11,309 bases of DNA from an uncultured Collinsella sp. (GCA_959596505.1 CAUFWM010000044.1:1-11309), one strand, 5' to 3'; positions 1 through 7,392 are shown, numbered from the stretch's first letter. Made by a program: numbers and translations. Notes: a model not told the origin generated them from the sequence alone.

Positions 1-23
1 CCGAGCCGCCATTGGGAATGTAG

Positions 24-55
24 AAGGGGGAGGCCTCGCGGCCTCCCCCTTTTTT
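24..55 (+). terminator. Intrinsic terminator of the upstream unit
   Basis: A GC-rich 10-bp stem (GGGGGAGGCC at 26-35 with GGCCTCCCCC at 40-49) has a TCGC loop and is followed by six T residues (50-55). Two extra A-T pairs extend the base. It sits just after a possible stop codon (TAG, 21-23) in the frame that starts at position 3, so the first 23 bases may be the tail of an upstream + strand gene. Too little of that gene is visible to name it. The T run is on the + strand only, so the terminator acts rightward and separates that unit from the acpS operon. Confidence 0.9.
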
Positions 56-105
56 GCGTTAAAAAGCGGCCATCACTCAACTGTCGCTGTGTTTTTGACC
101 CTCGT

Positions 106-135
106 TTGTCGCATCTTCTGCGAACGGGCTACAAT
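106..135 (+). promoter_or_regulatory. Probable sigma-70-type promoter of the acpS operon
   Basis: A -10-like TACAAT (130-135) lies 18 nt after TTGTCG (106-111), a 4/6 match to the -35 consensus. Transcription would begin near 142, about 20 nt before the acpS start, and the preceding terminator makes a new promoter here necessary. A second -35-like TTGACC (95-100) exists but has no good -10 partner at 16-18 nt. The assignment is by eye. Confidence 0.45.
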
Positions 136-164
136 ATCTTAGTCTGTGCAGCATGGAGGTGATT

Positions 165-704
165 ATGGCCGAAGCCGGAATCGGCGTTGATATCGTCGAG
201 ATTTCCCGAATGAATTCAATCCTTGAGAAGACGCCCGCGTTTGCTCGGCGCGTGTTTACCGATGAAGAGCGTTCGTATTGCGATGCCTCGTCTCGTCCTG
301 CCGCGCATTATGCCAGCCGTTTTGCTTCTCGCGAGGCGGTACTTAAGGCGCTTGGTACGGGTTTTAGCCAGGGCGTTGGCCGTAAAGACGTTTCCGTAAC
401 GCGCGATAAGCTCGGCAAGCCAAAAGCGCTGCTTTCGGGCCGTGCTCTCGAAATCGCCCAGGAATTGGGCGTTGTCGAGGTCGCTCTTTCTATTACTCTG
501 ACGGGTGACTTGGCTGTTGCTAATGCCATTGCGATCACCGAGGATGCTCGACCTAAACCCAAGGAAGAAAAGGTGAGCACGAAGGAGCGCGTTGCTCAGA
601 CATTTAAAGAGGCTCGTTCTGTCTTAGACGAGCTCGAACAGCTGCAACAATCTGCTTTGTCGGAACATCTGGATGATGATCCGCAAGATGCGCTAGGAGC
701 ATAG
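165..704 (+). CDS. acpS: Holo-[acyl-carrier-protein] synthase (AcpS) with C-terminal extension
   Basis: AcpS transfers 4'-phosphopantetheine from coenzyme A to the serine of apo-acyl carrier protein, activating fatty-acid synthesis in the cytoplasm. The 179-residue product has the family's N-terminal GIGVDIVEI motif (metal ligand Asp9) and the RFASREAVLKALGTG motif (metal ligand Glu57, Lys61). I chose ATG 165 over ATG 153 because GGAGGTGAT (155-163), a full anti-Shine-Dalgarno match, lies 5 nt upstream of 165 and overlaps the earlier ATG. Three things are odd. The usual Lys of the AKEA motif is Arg56. The His of the late SITH segment is Leu112 (SITLT). About 50 charged, probably helical residues (127-179) extend past the normal length of about 120. 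It is the first gene of a tight operon, and its stop codon directly abuts the next start. Confidence 0.9.
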   Translation: MAEAGIGVDIVEISRMNSILEKTPAFARRVFTDEERSYCDASSRPAAHYASRFASREAVLKALGTGFSQGVGRKDVSVTRDKLGKPKALLSGRALEIAQELGVVEVALSITLTGDLAVANAIAITEDARPKPKEEKVSTKERVAQTFKEARSVLDELEQLQQSALSEHLDDDPQDALGA

Positions 705-2321
705 ATGAAACCGGTTTTGAGTACCGAGGAAGTCGTTCGCCTCGAAGATATTATCGAGCGTGAGGGTACCTCGAAGGCCGAACTCATGGAGTTGGCGGGC
801 GAATTTGCTGCCAACGAGATTTTAAAGCTCAACCCCGATCGCGTTCTTGTATTGGTCGGTTTTGGCAACAATGGCGGAGATGGCTGGGTTGCCGCTGACA
901 TTCTGACGCATAAGGGCGTTGATGTAGATATCGTCTCTCCGGTTGAGCCGGATGAGATCCCTGCCGCTCTCGCTCGTCATGTCGCCCGTCGTACTGCTGG
1001 TCGCGACGTGCATGTGTGTGTCGGCCCCTCTCGTGATGAGCTGGAGGTGCTGATTGATAAGGCTGATGTTGTAGTCGATGCCATTTTTGGTACCGGTTTT
1101 CATGGTGATCTTCGTGCGCCGTTTTCAATCTGGATCCCCACGGTCAATGAAAATGCCGATCGCGTTGTCTCCATCGATGTTCCTTCGGGCCTGAATGCCG
1201 AGACGGGTGTGGTGGATGACGACTGCATTCGTGCCGAGCGTACGGTGACGATGATTGCTCCCAAGATCGGCTTATACAGCGCTGACGGTCCCGAATATGC
1301 AGGCGATCTGGTCTGCGGCGGTCTGTATGACCGCCTTGATGAGGTCATTGACGATGTCGACCATGCTGCCGAGATCGTGGAGCCCGGCGACCTTGTGGAC
1401 TACTTTGCTCCGCTGCCCACGAATATCGATAAGTACTCGCGCGGCTCGGTGCTTATTGTTGCCGGATCGGCACAGTACCCTGGTGCCGCCATTATGGCTG
1501 CCAAGTCTGCAGCCCGCGCTGGTGCCGGCTATGTGGCGGTCGCGACGCCGGATGCGTGTGCCAACCTTATCCGCATGGCGCTCCCTTCGATTCCGGTCTT
1601 TGCTATTCCGTCTGATTCTCGTGGCTCCTTTGGCGCCGCCGCCCGCATGACGGTATGTGAGATTGCCAAGAAATATAGCTGCGTGCTGTGTGGTCCCGGC
1701 ATGACGACATCTGCCGGTGCCATGCAGGTGGTTTCGGGTCTGCTTGAGCTCGACGTACCGCTTATCTTGGATGCCGATGCTCTCAACTGCCTTGCCAAGA
1801 TTGCAATCGATGGCATCGACAGTAATCCCGAGATGTATCGTCGTGAGCAGCCGCTCGTTATGACGCCGCATTATCGTGAGCTTTCGCGTCTCGTCGCCGG
1901 TGATGAGGTCAATGACCTTGGAACCGCGATTGCCGCCGCGCAAAAGGTTGTCTGGGCCGCCGGTTCCGATAACCTCGTTGTTATCGCTAAGGGCCCGACG
2001 ACGGCCATTTGCGGTGTTGAGCGCGTGCTGCTGCCGCTCTCTGGCCCGGCGTCGTTGGCGACCGCTGGCTCGGGTGACGTCCTTGCGGGTATTCTGGCCG
2101 GCACGCTAGCCACCATGCGCGATGAGATGGACCGCTGGGAGCTGCTGTACTCGTATGCCGTCGCACTTCATAGCTATGCCGGTTTTGCCGCGGCGACGGA
2201 GTTTGGCGAGAAGAGCGTTATCGCGACCGATCTTATCGACTTGATCGGTCCGGCCATGGAGTTGGCGGCAAAGGATGCGCTTGATGATCTGGGAATCACG
2301 GACGAAGGGTCGGATGACTAA
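705..2321 (+). CDS. nnr: Bifunctional NAD(P)H-hydrate repair enzyme (epimerase + ADP-dependent dehydratase)
   Basis: This enzyme repairs hydrated NADH and NADPH: the N-terminal YjeF domain epimerises R- and S-NAD(P)HX, and the C-terminal ribokinase-like domain dehydrates the S form using ADP. The epimerase half (about 1-225) shows VGFGNNGGDGWVAA (51-64), VVDAIFGTG (123-131, catalytic Asp125) and SIDVPSGLNAETG (156-168). The dehydratase half (about 240-530) shows YSRGSVLIVAGS (244-255), CGPGM (329-333), LDADALN (355-361), TPHYREL (387-393) and LATAGSGDVLAGI (451-463). The usual TPHPGE motif reads TPHYRE here; the Glu is kept. At 538 residues it has the normal length for the fused form. AGGAG (695-699) precedes the ATG by 5 nt, and there is no gap after acpS. 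The acpS-nnr-alr-tsaE neighbourhood is common in bacteria, which supports the call. Confidence 0.94.
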   Translation: MKPVLSTEEVVRLEDIIEREGTSKAELMELAGEFAANEILKLNPDRVLVLVGFGNNGGDGWVAADILTHKGVDVDIVSPVEPDEIPAALARHVARRTAGRDVHVCVGPSRDELEVLIDKADVVVDAIFGTGFHGDLRAPFSIWIPTVNENADRVVSIDVPSGLNAETGVVDDDCIRAERTVTMIAPKIGLYSADGPEYAGDLVCGGLYDRLDEVIDDVDHAAEIVEPGDLVDYFAPLPTNIDKYSRGSVLIVAGSAQYPGAAIMAAKSAARAGAGYVAVATPDACANLIRMALPSIPVFAIPSDSRGSFGAAARMTVCEIAKKYSCVLCGPGMTTSAGAMQVVSGLLELDVPLILDADALNCLAKIAIDGIDSNPEMYRREQPLVMTPHYRELSRLVAGDEVNDLGTAIAAAQKVVWAAGSDNLVVIAKGPTTAICGVERVLLPLSGPASLATAGSGDVLAGILAGTLATMRDEMDRWELLYSYAVALHSYAGFAAATEFGEKSVIATDLIDLIGPAMELAAKDALDDLGITDEGSDD

Positions 2322-2323
2322 TT

Positions 2324-3469
2324 ATGAATAAAGCCGATTTGACGCGTTGGTCCTGGGTCGAGATTGACCGCGGAGCGCTCCGCCGCAACACGAGGGCCTA
2401 TAAGAATTTGCTGAATCCGCGTCAGCGCCTGTGCTGTGTGGTTAAAGCCGACGCTTATGGTCATGGAGCTGTTGAGTGCGCCAAGATCATGTATTCGGCC
2501 GGGGCCGACATGTTTGCCGTGGCGACGGTTAGCGAGGGTGTTGAGCTCCGACAGGGCGGGATTACGAAACCCATCCTCATCCTAAGCGAGCCGCCTATTG
2601 AGGCTATTCCGACGTTGCTCGAGTTCGATATCATGCCCTCGGTCTATACGTCCGACTTTGCTCTTGCGTATGGCGAGTGCGCCGTTGCGGCGGGCAAGGT
2701 GGGCAAATACCATCTGGCCATCGAGACGGGCATGAATCGTATCGGCGTTCACTATACGCAGGTGCTCGACTTTGTCCGCGGTATTGATTTCCATCGCGGT
2801 ATTCAGTGCGACGGCGTATTTACGCACTTCGCCACGGCCGATGAACCTTCGGGCTGGGACTACAAGCTGCAGTGCCAGCGCTTTACCGAGGCCGTTCAGG
2901 CCATTAAGGATGCGGGTTTTGAGTGCGGTATCGTGCATTGCGCCAACACGCCGTCCTCGATGCTCGACCCCTCGATGCATTTTGATATGATTCGCGCCGG
3001 CGTTGGCTTGTATGGCATGCAGCCGTGCGAGCTGAGTAGCCGTGTGATGCAGCTCGATCCCGTTATGAGCGTTCATGCGCGCGTGACGCGCGTGGCGCAC
3101 CCTGCGATGGGCGAGGGCGTGGGCTACGGTTTTACCTACCGCGTACCGCGTACGCGCGTTCAGATCTGCACGCTGCCGATCGGTTATGCCGACGGCCTAT
3201 CGCGTACGCTTTCCAATCGTATGGATGTGCTGTATCGCGGCGAGCGCGTGCGTCAGGTTGGCAATATCTGCATGGATCAGTTTATGGTCGCCATTCAGTC
3301 CAACCCGGCACACGAGATTCCCGAGGCCGAGTATGGTGACGAGATGATTATTGTCGGCCGCGATGGCGATGCCGAGATCACTATGGACGAGATGGCCCGA
3401 CTGCGCGGAACGATTAACTACGAGGTCGCCTGCGGCTTTGGCATGCGTCTCGACAAGGTCTACGTGTAG
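2324..3469 (+). CDS. alr: Alanine racemase, PLP-dependent
   Basis: Alr interconverts L- and D-alanine and supplies D-Ala for peptidoglycan. The 381-residue protein has the PLP-binding motif VVKADAYGHG with Schiff-base Lys41, the catalytic tyrosine in GVGYGFTYR (Tyr268), the LPIGYADGLSR segment (284-294), GNICMDQFM (313-321) and a C-terminal INYEV (364-368), all typical of the fold III racemases. The substrate-contact arginine is kept (Arg139 in ETGMNRIG). The lysine that is carbamylated in the Geobacillus enzyme, seven residues before that arginine, is Ala132 here. The start lies 2 nt after the nnr stop with only a weak, distant AAGGG (2305-2309), so translational coupling to nnr is likely. 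Confidence 0.95.
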   Translation: MNKADLTRWSWVEIDRGALRRNTRAYKNLLNPRQRLCCVVKADAYGHGAVECAKIMYSAGADMFAVATVSEGVELRQGGITKPILILSEPPIEAIPTLLEFDIMPSVYTSDFALAYGECAVAAGKVGKYHLAIETGMNRIGVHYTQVLDFVRGIDFHRGIQCDGVFTHFATADEPSGWDYKLQCQRFTEAVQAIKDAGFECGIVHCANTPSSMLDPSMHFDMIRAGVGLYGMQPCELSSRVMQLDPVMSVHARVTRVAHPAMGEGVGYGFTYRVPRTRVQICTLPIGYADGLSRTLSNRMDVLYRGERVRQVGNICMDQFMVAIQSNPAHEIPEAEYGDEMIIVGRDGDAEITMDEMARLRGTINYEVACGFGMRLDKVYV

Positions 3470-3477
3470 GAGCCGCT

Positions 3478-4098
3478 ATGGGCGTCATGCACATTCCCGG
3501 CCATACCCATCAGGCGCCACGTGAGGTCGCACTCGAGGAGATTGAGGCTGTTTTAGGCGACTGCCATCTCTGCCAGCTCTATCAGTCGCGCCATAACATC
3601 GTGTTTGGCGTGGGAAACCCCCACGCTCGCGTCATGTTTATTGGTGAAGCACCGGGTCGCAACGAGGATTTGCAGGGCGAACCTTTTGTGGGGGCGGCGG
3701 GTGAAGACCTCAACGGCATTTTGTCCCTGGCAGGTCTTAAGCGCGAGGACGTCTATATCGCCAACGTGCTTAAGTGCCGCCCGCCGGGAAACCGCAATCC
3801 GCGTCCCGAGGAAGTGCTGGCTTGCTCACCGTTTTTGCGCGAGCAGATTCGAAGCATCTGGCCCGATATCATCGTGACGCTCGGTAACCCCGCAACGCAC
3901 TTTGTGCTCAAGACCGAGATCGGCATTACCAAGCTGCGCGGCAGGTTCCATCAGATGGGCCACTTTGTGGTGATGCCGACGTTTCATCCTGCGGCGGCGC
4001 TGCGCAATCCGGCGTGGCAGGAGTTGCTGGAGGAAGACTTTAAGATGCTGGGCGACTATCTGGAGCGGCACCCCGCGCCGGAGACCGCCTCGGAATAA
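3478..4098 (+). CDS. Family 4 uracil-DNA glycosylase with [4Fe-4S] cluster
   Basis: This enzyme removes uracil from DNA and starts base-excision repair of deaminated cytosine. The 206-residue product has the family 4/5 signature: FIGEAPGRNEDLQGEPFVGAA (54-74; motif with the water-positioning acidic/Asn residues), the KCRPPGNRNP loop (99-108) and the second active-site motif MPTFHPAAALRNP (166-178, His170). Four cysteines, C29, C32, C100 and C116, match the CxxC...C...C pattern that holds the iron-sulfur cluster in this family. Older annotations call such proteins phage SPO1 DNA polymerase-related. AGGAG (3468-3472) lies 5 nt before ATG 3478; an in-frame ATG at 3487 is a poorer choice. The gene follows alr by 8 nt and belongs to the same operon, without an obvious pathway link. 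Confidence 0.93.
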   Translation: MGVMHIPGHTHQAPREVALEEIEAVLGDCHLCQLYQSRHNIVFGVGNPHARVMFIGEAPGRNEDLQGEPFVGAAGEDLNGILSLAGLKREDVYIANVLKCRPPGNRNPRPEEVLACSPFLREQIRSIWPDIIVTLGNPATHFVLKTEIGITKLRGRFHQMGHFVVMPTFHPAAALRNPAWQELLEEDFKMLGDYLERHPAPETASE

Positions 4099-4113
4099 TA
4101 ATAAGGAGCGTAT

Positions 4114-4620
4114 ATGTCCCTGGAGCGCCTGGGGGTAGGTACCTATAGAACGGCCCGTACTGCCGATACGGAGCATTTTGGCGAGCTGGTCGCACCGTGT
4201 CTAGAAGATGGCGATGTGCTGATCTTGACCGGCGGCCTCGGGGTGGGCAAAACCCACTTTACCAAGGGCGTTTCGCGCGCTCTGGGCGATGAGCATATGG
4301 TCACAAGCCCTACGTTCGCACTCATGGCCGTTCATGACCAAGGGCGTATTCCGCTGTTCCATTTTGATCTGTACCGCCTGGAGCATGCCTACGAGCTTGA
4401 GGATACGGGCATTTTTGACGTGCTGGGCTATGAGGGTGTTTGCCTGCTGGAATGGGGCGAGCAGTTTCAGGATGAACTGACAGATGAGTATCTTTCGGTG
4501 ACGCTTAAGCGCGATGAGGACGACAGCGACGTGCGAACGATAACGCTCGAGGCACACGGCGAGCGCGCGATTGAGCTTTCCCATTTGATAGATAAGGCTG
4601 TACAAGATGAGCTTGCATAA
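4114..4620 (+). CDS. tsaE: tRNA threonylcarbamoyladenosine biosynthesis ATPase TsaE
   Basis: TsaE is the small P-loop ATPase that works with the TsaB-TsaD complex to install threonylcarbamoyl on A37 of ANN-decoding tRNAs (t6A). The 168-residue protein has a Walker A motif GGLGVGKT (40-47), the TsaE-typical TSPTFAL (64-70), HFDLYRL (83-89) and LLEWGEQF (111-118). TAAGGAG (4102-4108) lies 5 nt upstream of the ATG. The 3' end overlaps the next gene by 14 nt. That gene encodes its partner subunits, so coupled translation would help balanced synthesis. The length is normal for the family, with a short charged C-terminal tail. Confidence 0.94.
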   Translation: MSLERLGVGTYRTARTADTEHFGELVAPCLEDGDVLILTGGLGVGKTHFTKGVSRALGDEHMVTSPTFALMAVHDQGRIPLFHFDLYRLEHAYELEDTGIFDVLGYEGVCLLEWGEQFQDELTDEYLSVTLKRDEDDSDVRTITLEAHGERAIELSHLIDKAVQDELA

Positions 4621-6991
4621 CGACAACGCGCTGGTGGTGGCGCTCGACACATCGACCGACATGCTTGCCTGCGCGGCAAGCTGGATTGACGTGCAGACAG
4701 GCGAGGCAAAGCTGGTAAGTGGGGACCATCTGTGTCGCCGCCATGCCAACGTGGAGCTCGTGAATACTGTTGATGACCTACTGAAGCAGGCCGGCCTGGA
4801 TCGCAGCGATGTCGGCTGTTATGTGGTCGGTCGCGGTCCCGGCTCGTTTACGGGCGTGCGTATCGGCATCTCCACCGCAAAGGGTCTGGCGCACGGTGCC
4901 AATGTGCCGTTGCTGGGCGTGTCGACGCTCGATGCTTGCGCCTGGACGGCATGGAAGGCCGGCGTGCGCGGCAAGCTTGGTGTTCTTGCCGATGCCATGC
5001 GCGGCGAGGTGTACCCGGCGCTCTATGTGCTGGGGGATGAGGGCCCCGAGCGTCTGTTTGAGCGCGAGCGCGTGGTCAAGGCCGCCGTGGCGCTTGATGA
5101 GTGGCGCCAGACCGCGGACTGGGATCAGGTTCAGCTGACTGGTGACGGTCTCGTGCGTTATGGCAAACTGCTGGGCGAGGATGAGACGGCGCGCTGCGTG
5201 GAGCGAGACCTGTGGTGGCCCTCGGGCGAGGGCCTGCTGATGGCGCACGCCGCAGGCGATGGCGATCCGGCTCGCGTCTTGCCGATCTATACGCGCCTTT
5301 CGGACGCCGAGGAAAACGAGCGCAAGCGTCTGGGCCTTGCCGAGAGCGCGCAGAGTGAGGTGACAGGTGTTGCCGACGAGCTTGCCGGACGTCATCTGCA
5401 ATTCCGCCCCATGGGCGCGGCGGATGCCGAGGGCGCGAGCGCACTGGAGACCGCCTGCTTTGAAGGCGCCGGACACGAGGCGTGGACGCCGGGCATGTTC
5501 CTGTCCGAGCTGGGCGAGGACGTTGCCGCGCCACGTAGCTGGTGGGTGGCGCACGACGACGGCCGTCTGCTGGGTCTTGCCGGCGGTATGGTCGTCGACG
5601 GGGACGTGCAGATTATGGACGTTGCCGTCGATCCGGCGCATCGCCGCGAGGGCATCGCCCGCAAGCTTCTGTCGCACGTGAGCTATGACGCGCAGATGCT
5701 CGGCTGCACCACGGCTTCGCTTGAGGTTGAGGACGGCAACGAGGCCGCAATTGCGCTCTATGCCGCTCTGGGCTTTACCGAGGCGGGTCGTCGCCGTGGC
5801 TATTACGGTGCCGGCAAGGATGCCATCGTCATGACGGCGCCGCTGCCCCTGGTGCTTCCTCTCGACAATGCCTCGCCCGAGCCGACGGCTGCCGAACAGC
5901 GTGTATGGCCGCTGCCCGCGCCCGAACGCACCGCTGAGGAGCGTGCCGAAATCGAGCGCCGCCGCCTGGTGCTTGCCATCGAGAGCTCCTGCGACGAGAC
6001 AGCCGTGGCAATTATCGATGCGGATGGCAATATACTGGCCAACCAGGTGTCGACACAGATTGATTTTCATGCTCGCTTTGGCGGCGTGGTGCCCGAGATC
6101 GCCTCGCGCAAGCACGTTGAGGTGATTGTGAGTGTCGTAGATGCGGCGCTTGAAGATGCCGCGGCGTCGCTTGGGCTTGAGGGCGGGGCGATTGCGCCAA
6201 GTGAGCTTGCCGCCGTGGGCGTGACGCAGGGTCCGGGCCTGGTAGGTGCCCTGGTGGTGGGTGTTGCCTTTGCCAAGGGCTTTGCGTATGCTGCTGGCAA
6301 ACCGCTGGTGTGCGTCAATCATCTGGAGGGTCACCTGTTTGCCAACCTGTTGGCGCAGCCCGACCTTAAGCCCCCGTTTATCTTTACGCTCGTTTCGGGC
6401 GGGCACACCATGCTCGTGCACGTAAAGGCATGGGGCGACTACGAGGTGCTTGGCGAGACGCTGGACGACGCCGTGGGCGAAGCCTTTGACAAGGTGGCAA
6501 AGGCACTGGGCCTTGGCTATCCCGGAGGCCCCATCATCTCCAAGCTTGCCGAGACGGGCAACCCTAAGGCGATTGATTTCCCCCGCGCGCTGAACAGCAG
6601 GGGCGACTACCGCTTCTCGCTTTCGGGCCTCAAGACGGCGGTGACGCTCTACATCGAGCAGGAGACCAAAGCCGGGCGCACGATTCACCTGCCCGATTTG
6701 GCGGCTTCGTTTGAGGCGGCGGTCTTTGACGTGCAGTACAAGAAGGCCAAAAACGCCCTGCATGCTACCGGGTGCAAGGAGTATTGCATCGGCGGCGGCG
6801 TCTCGGCCAACCCGCATCTGCGCGAGATGATGATCAAGAAACTCGGGCGTCAGGGAATCCGCGTAACGGTGCCGCCCTTGTCTGCCTGCACCGATAACGC
6901 CGCCATGATCGCGGAGGTCGCTCGCCGTAAATTCGACCGAGGTGAAATCTCGCCGTTCGATGTCGACGCCGATCCAAACATGACGCTGTAG
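4607..6991 (+). CDS. tsaD: TsaB-RimI-TsaD triple fusion (t6A transferase complex with N-acetyltransferase)
   Basis: One uninterrupted 794-residue frame joins three proteins that are usually separate. Residues 1 to about 245 are TsaB (ALDTSTDMLACA near 12-23, GRGPGSFTGVRIG at 75-87, DAMRGEVY at 129-136), the dimerisation subunit. Residues about 262-412 are a GNAT domain like RimI, the ribosomal protein S18 alanine acetyltransferase, with the acetyl-CoA loop RREGIA (346-351) and NEAAIALYAALGF (378-390). After a Pro/Glu-rich linker (about 415-450), residues 452-794 are TsaD: IESSCDETA (458-466), metal ligands His572 and His576 in NHLEGH, LVSGGHT (595-601) and Asp763 in CTDNAAM. TsaD transfers threonylcarbamoyl from its AMP adduct to A37 of tRNA. 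The start overlaps tsaE by 14 nt with a weak AAGG upstream (4594-4597). No frameshift or degraded motif is apparent, so all three domains look functional. Confidence 0.95.
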   Translation: MSLHNDNALVVALDTSTDMLACAASWIDVQTGEAKLVSGDHLCRRHANVELVNTVDDLLKQAGLDRSDVGCYVVGRGPGSFTGVRIGISTAKGLAHGANVPLLGVSTLDACAWTAWKAGVRGKLGVLADAMRGEVYPALYVLGDEGPERLFERERVVKAAVALDEWRQTADWDQVQLTGDGLVRYGKLLGEDETARCVERDLWWPSGEGLLMAHAAGDGDPARVLPIYTRLSDAEENERKRLGLAESAQSEVTGVADELAGRHLQFRPMGAADAEGASALETACFEGAGHEAWTPGMFLSELGEDVAAPRSWWVAHDDGRLLGLAGGMVVDGDVQIMDVAVDPAHRREGIARKLLSHVSYDAQMLGCTTASLEVEDGNEAAIALYAALGFTEAGRRRGYYGAGKDAIVMTAPLPLVLPLDNASPEPTAAEQRVWPLPAPERTAEERAEIERRRLVLAIESSCDETAVAIIDADGNILANQVSTQIDFHARFGGVVPEIASRKHVEVIVSVVDAALEDAAASLGLEGGAIAPSELAAVGVTQGPGLVGALVVGVAFAKGFAYAAGKPLVCVNHLEGHLFANLLAQPDLKPPFIFTLVSGGHTMLVHVKAWGDYEVLGETLDDAVGEAFDKVAKALGLGYPGGPIISKLAETGNPKAIDFPRALNSRGDYRFSLSGLKTAVTLYIEQETKAGRTIHLPDLAASFEAAVFDVQYKKAKNALHATGCKEYCIGGGVSANPHLREMMIKKLGRQGIRVTVPPLSACTDNAAMIAEVARRKFDRGEISPFDVDADPNMTL

Positions 6992-7061
6992 TCGTAAAGG
7001 CGCGGTCCCCGACCGGAGGGGCCGGATATAAGGTTTCCTGCTCTACAGTCCTGCGCAAGAC

Positions 7062-7087
7062 GAAGGCCACATTAAGTGGCCTTCTTT
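7062..7087 (+). terminator. Probable terminator of the acpS-tsaD operon
   Basis: A perfect 9-bp stem (GAAGGCCAC 7062-7070 with GTGGCCTTC 7076-7084) has an ATTAA loop and is followed by only three T residues. It lies 70 nt after the tsaD stop. A second GC hairpin with a bulge (CCCC 7007-7010 with GGGG 7018-7021) precedes it but has no T tract. The short T run makes it weaker than the other terminators here. Confidence 0.65.
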
Positions 7088-7157
7088 GCGTGCGGAACTC
7101 GCGATAAAGTTCATATATGGCGGCAGGCGCCCGCCCCGCCCCCGAGGAGCAACTCTC

Positions 7158-7265
7158 ATGCAAAAACTTTTGTCGGGTAAAGTCCGAGGTCAGCGGCGTT
7201 TTATACCGAGAAATTCAAAAAAGTGGAAAATTCATTACATATTTGCGTTGACTTTAGGTAACTAA
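7158..7265 (+). CDS. Possible 35-residue small ORF with a good ribosome-binding site
   Basis: ATG 7158 is preceded by GAGGAG (7144-7149) at 8-nt spacing and opens a 35-codon frame ending at TAA 7263. The product would be basic and has no motif that I recognise. The 3' end overlaps the -35 region and the spacer of the cstA promoter, and base composition shifts to AT-rich in its second half, which argues against a conserved protein. It may be spurious. It is listed because the start signal is better than chance would usually give. Confidence 0.18.
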   Translation: MQKLLSGKVRGQRRFIPRNSKKWKIHYIFALTLGN

Positions 7266-7276
7266 AGTTTCATACT
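7248..7276 (+). promoter_or_regulatory. Promoter of the cstA leader transcript
   Basis: TTGACT (7248-7253) and CATACT (7271-7276) are separated by exactly 17 nt, and a markedly AT-rich stretch (about 7200-7245) lies just upstream like an UP element. Transcription would start near 7283. The resulting leader contains the short peptide and the terminator upstream of cstA. No other promoter of this quality is seen in the 526-nt intergenic region. Confidence 0.65.
7251..7268. promoter_or_regulatory. Inverted-repeat operator candidate inside the cstA promoter
   Basis: ACTTTAG-GTAA-CTAAAGT is a perfect 7-bp inverted repeat with a 4-bp spacer. It overlaps the end of the -35 element and fills most of the promoter spacer, a position where a bound repressor would block RNA polymerase. 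It is upstream of the inferred transcription start, so it is unlikely to act as RNA. The half-site TTTAGGTAA is loosely like DtxR-family iron/manganese boxes, but the match is incomplete and I do not assign a regulator. Confidence 0.5.
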
Positions 7277-7347
7277 CCTTTTCAACCACTGGGGGATGTG
7301 AACACGCACGGATCGTTCACATCATGATTGAAGAGGATTTCTTAGAC

Positions 7348-7392
7348 ATGTTCACGCATCAGCTAAACATTATCAGCGTAGTAATTATCTGA
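7348..7392 (+). CDS. Leader peptide rich in isoleucine and valine codons
   Basis: The 14-residue peptide MFTHQLNIISVVII ends in ATT ATC AGC GTA GTA ATT ATC TGA: four Ile and two Val codons in the last seven sense codons, preceded by one Leu. AGAGGA (7332-7337) lies 10 nt upstream of ATG 7348. An in-frame ATG at 7324 would give a 22-residue version but has no ribosome-binding site. The composition and the terminator 51 nt beyond its stop match the leader peptides of ilv-type attenuators, where scarcity of charged tRNA stalls the ribosome. Its translation, not its product, is presumably what matters. Confidence 0.65.
   Translation: MFTHQLNIISVVII

Noticed and set aside
1..23. C-terminal end of an upstream gene (stop TAG at 21-23)
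   Set aside because: Only six codons would be visible, so the frame cannot be confirmed and no product can be named.
4778..6817. 679-codon open frame on the - strand opposite the TsaB-RimI-TsaD gene
   Set aside because: It is Arg/His/Gly/Ala-rich with no recognisable domain and lies entirely within a well-supported gene on the other strand.
7297..7321. CRP-like site TGTGA...TCACA in the cstA leader
   Set aside because: The half-sites are separated by 15 bp where a CRP site has 6, and they lie downstream of the inferred transcription start. It is treated as a hairpin instead.
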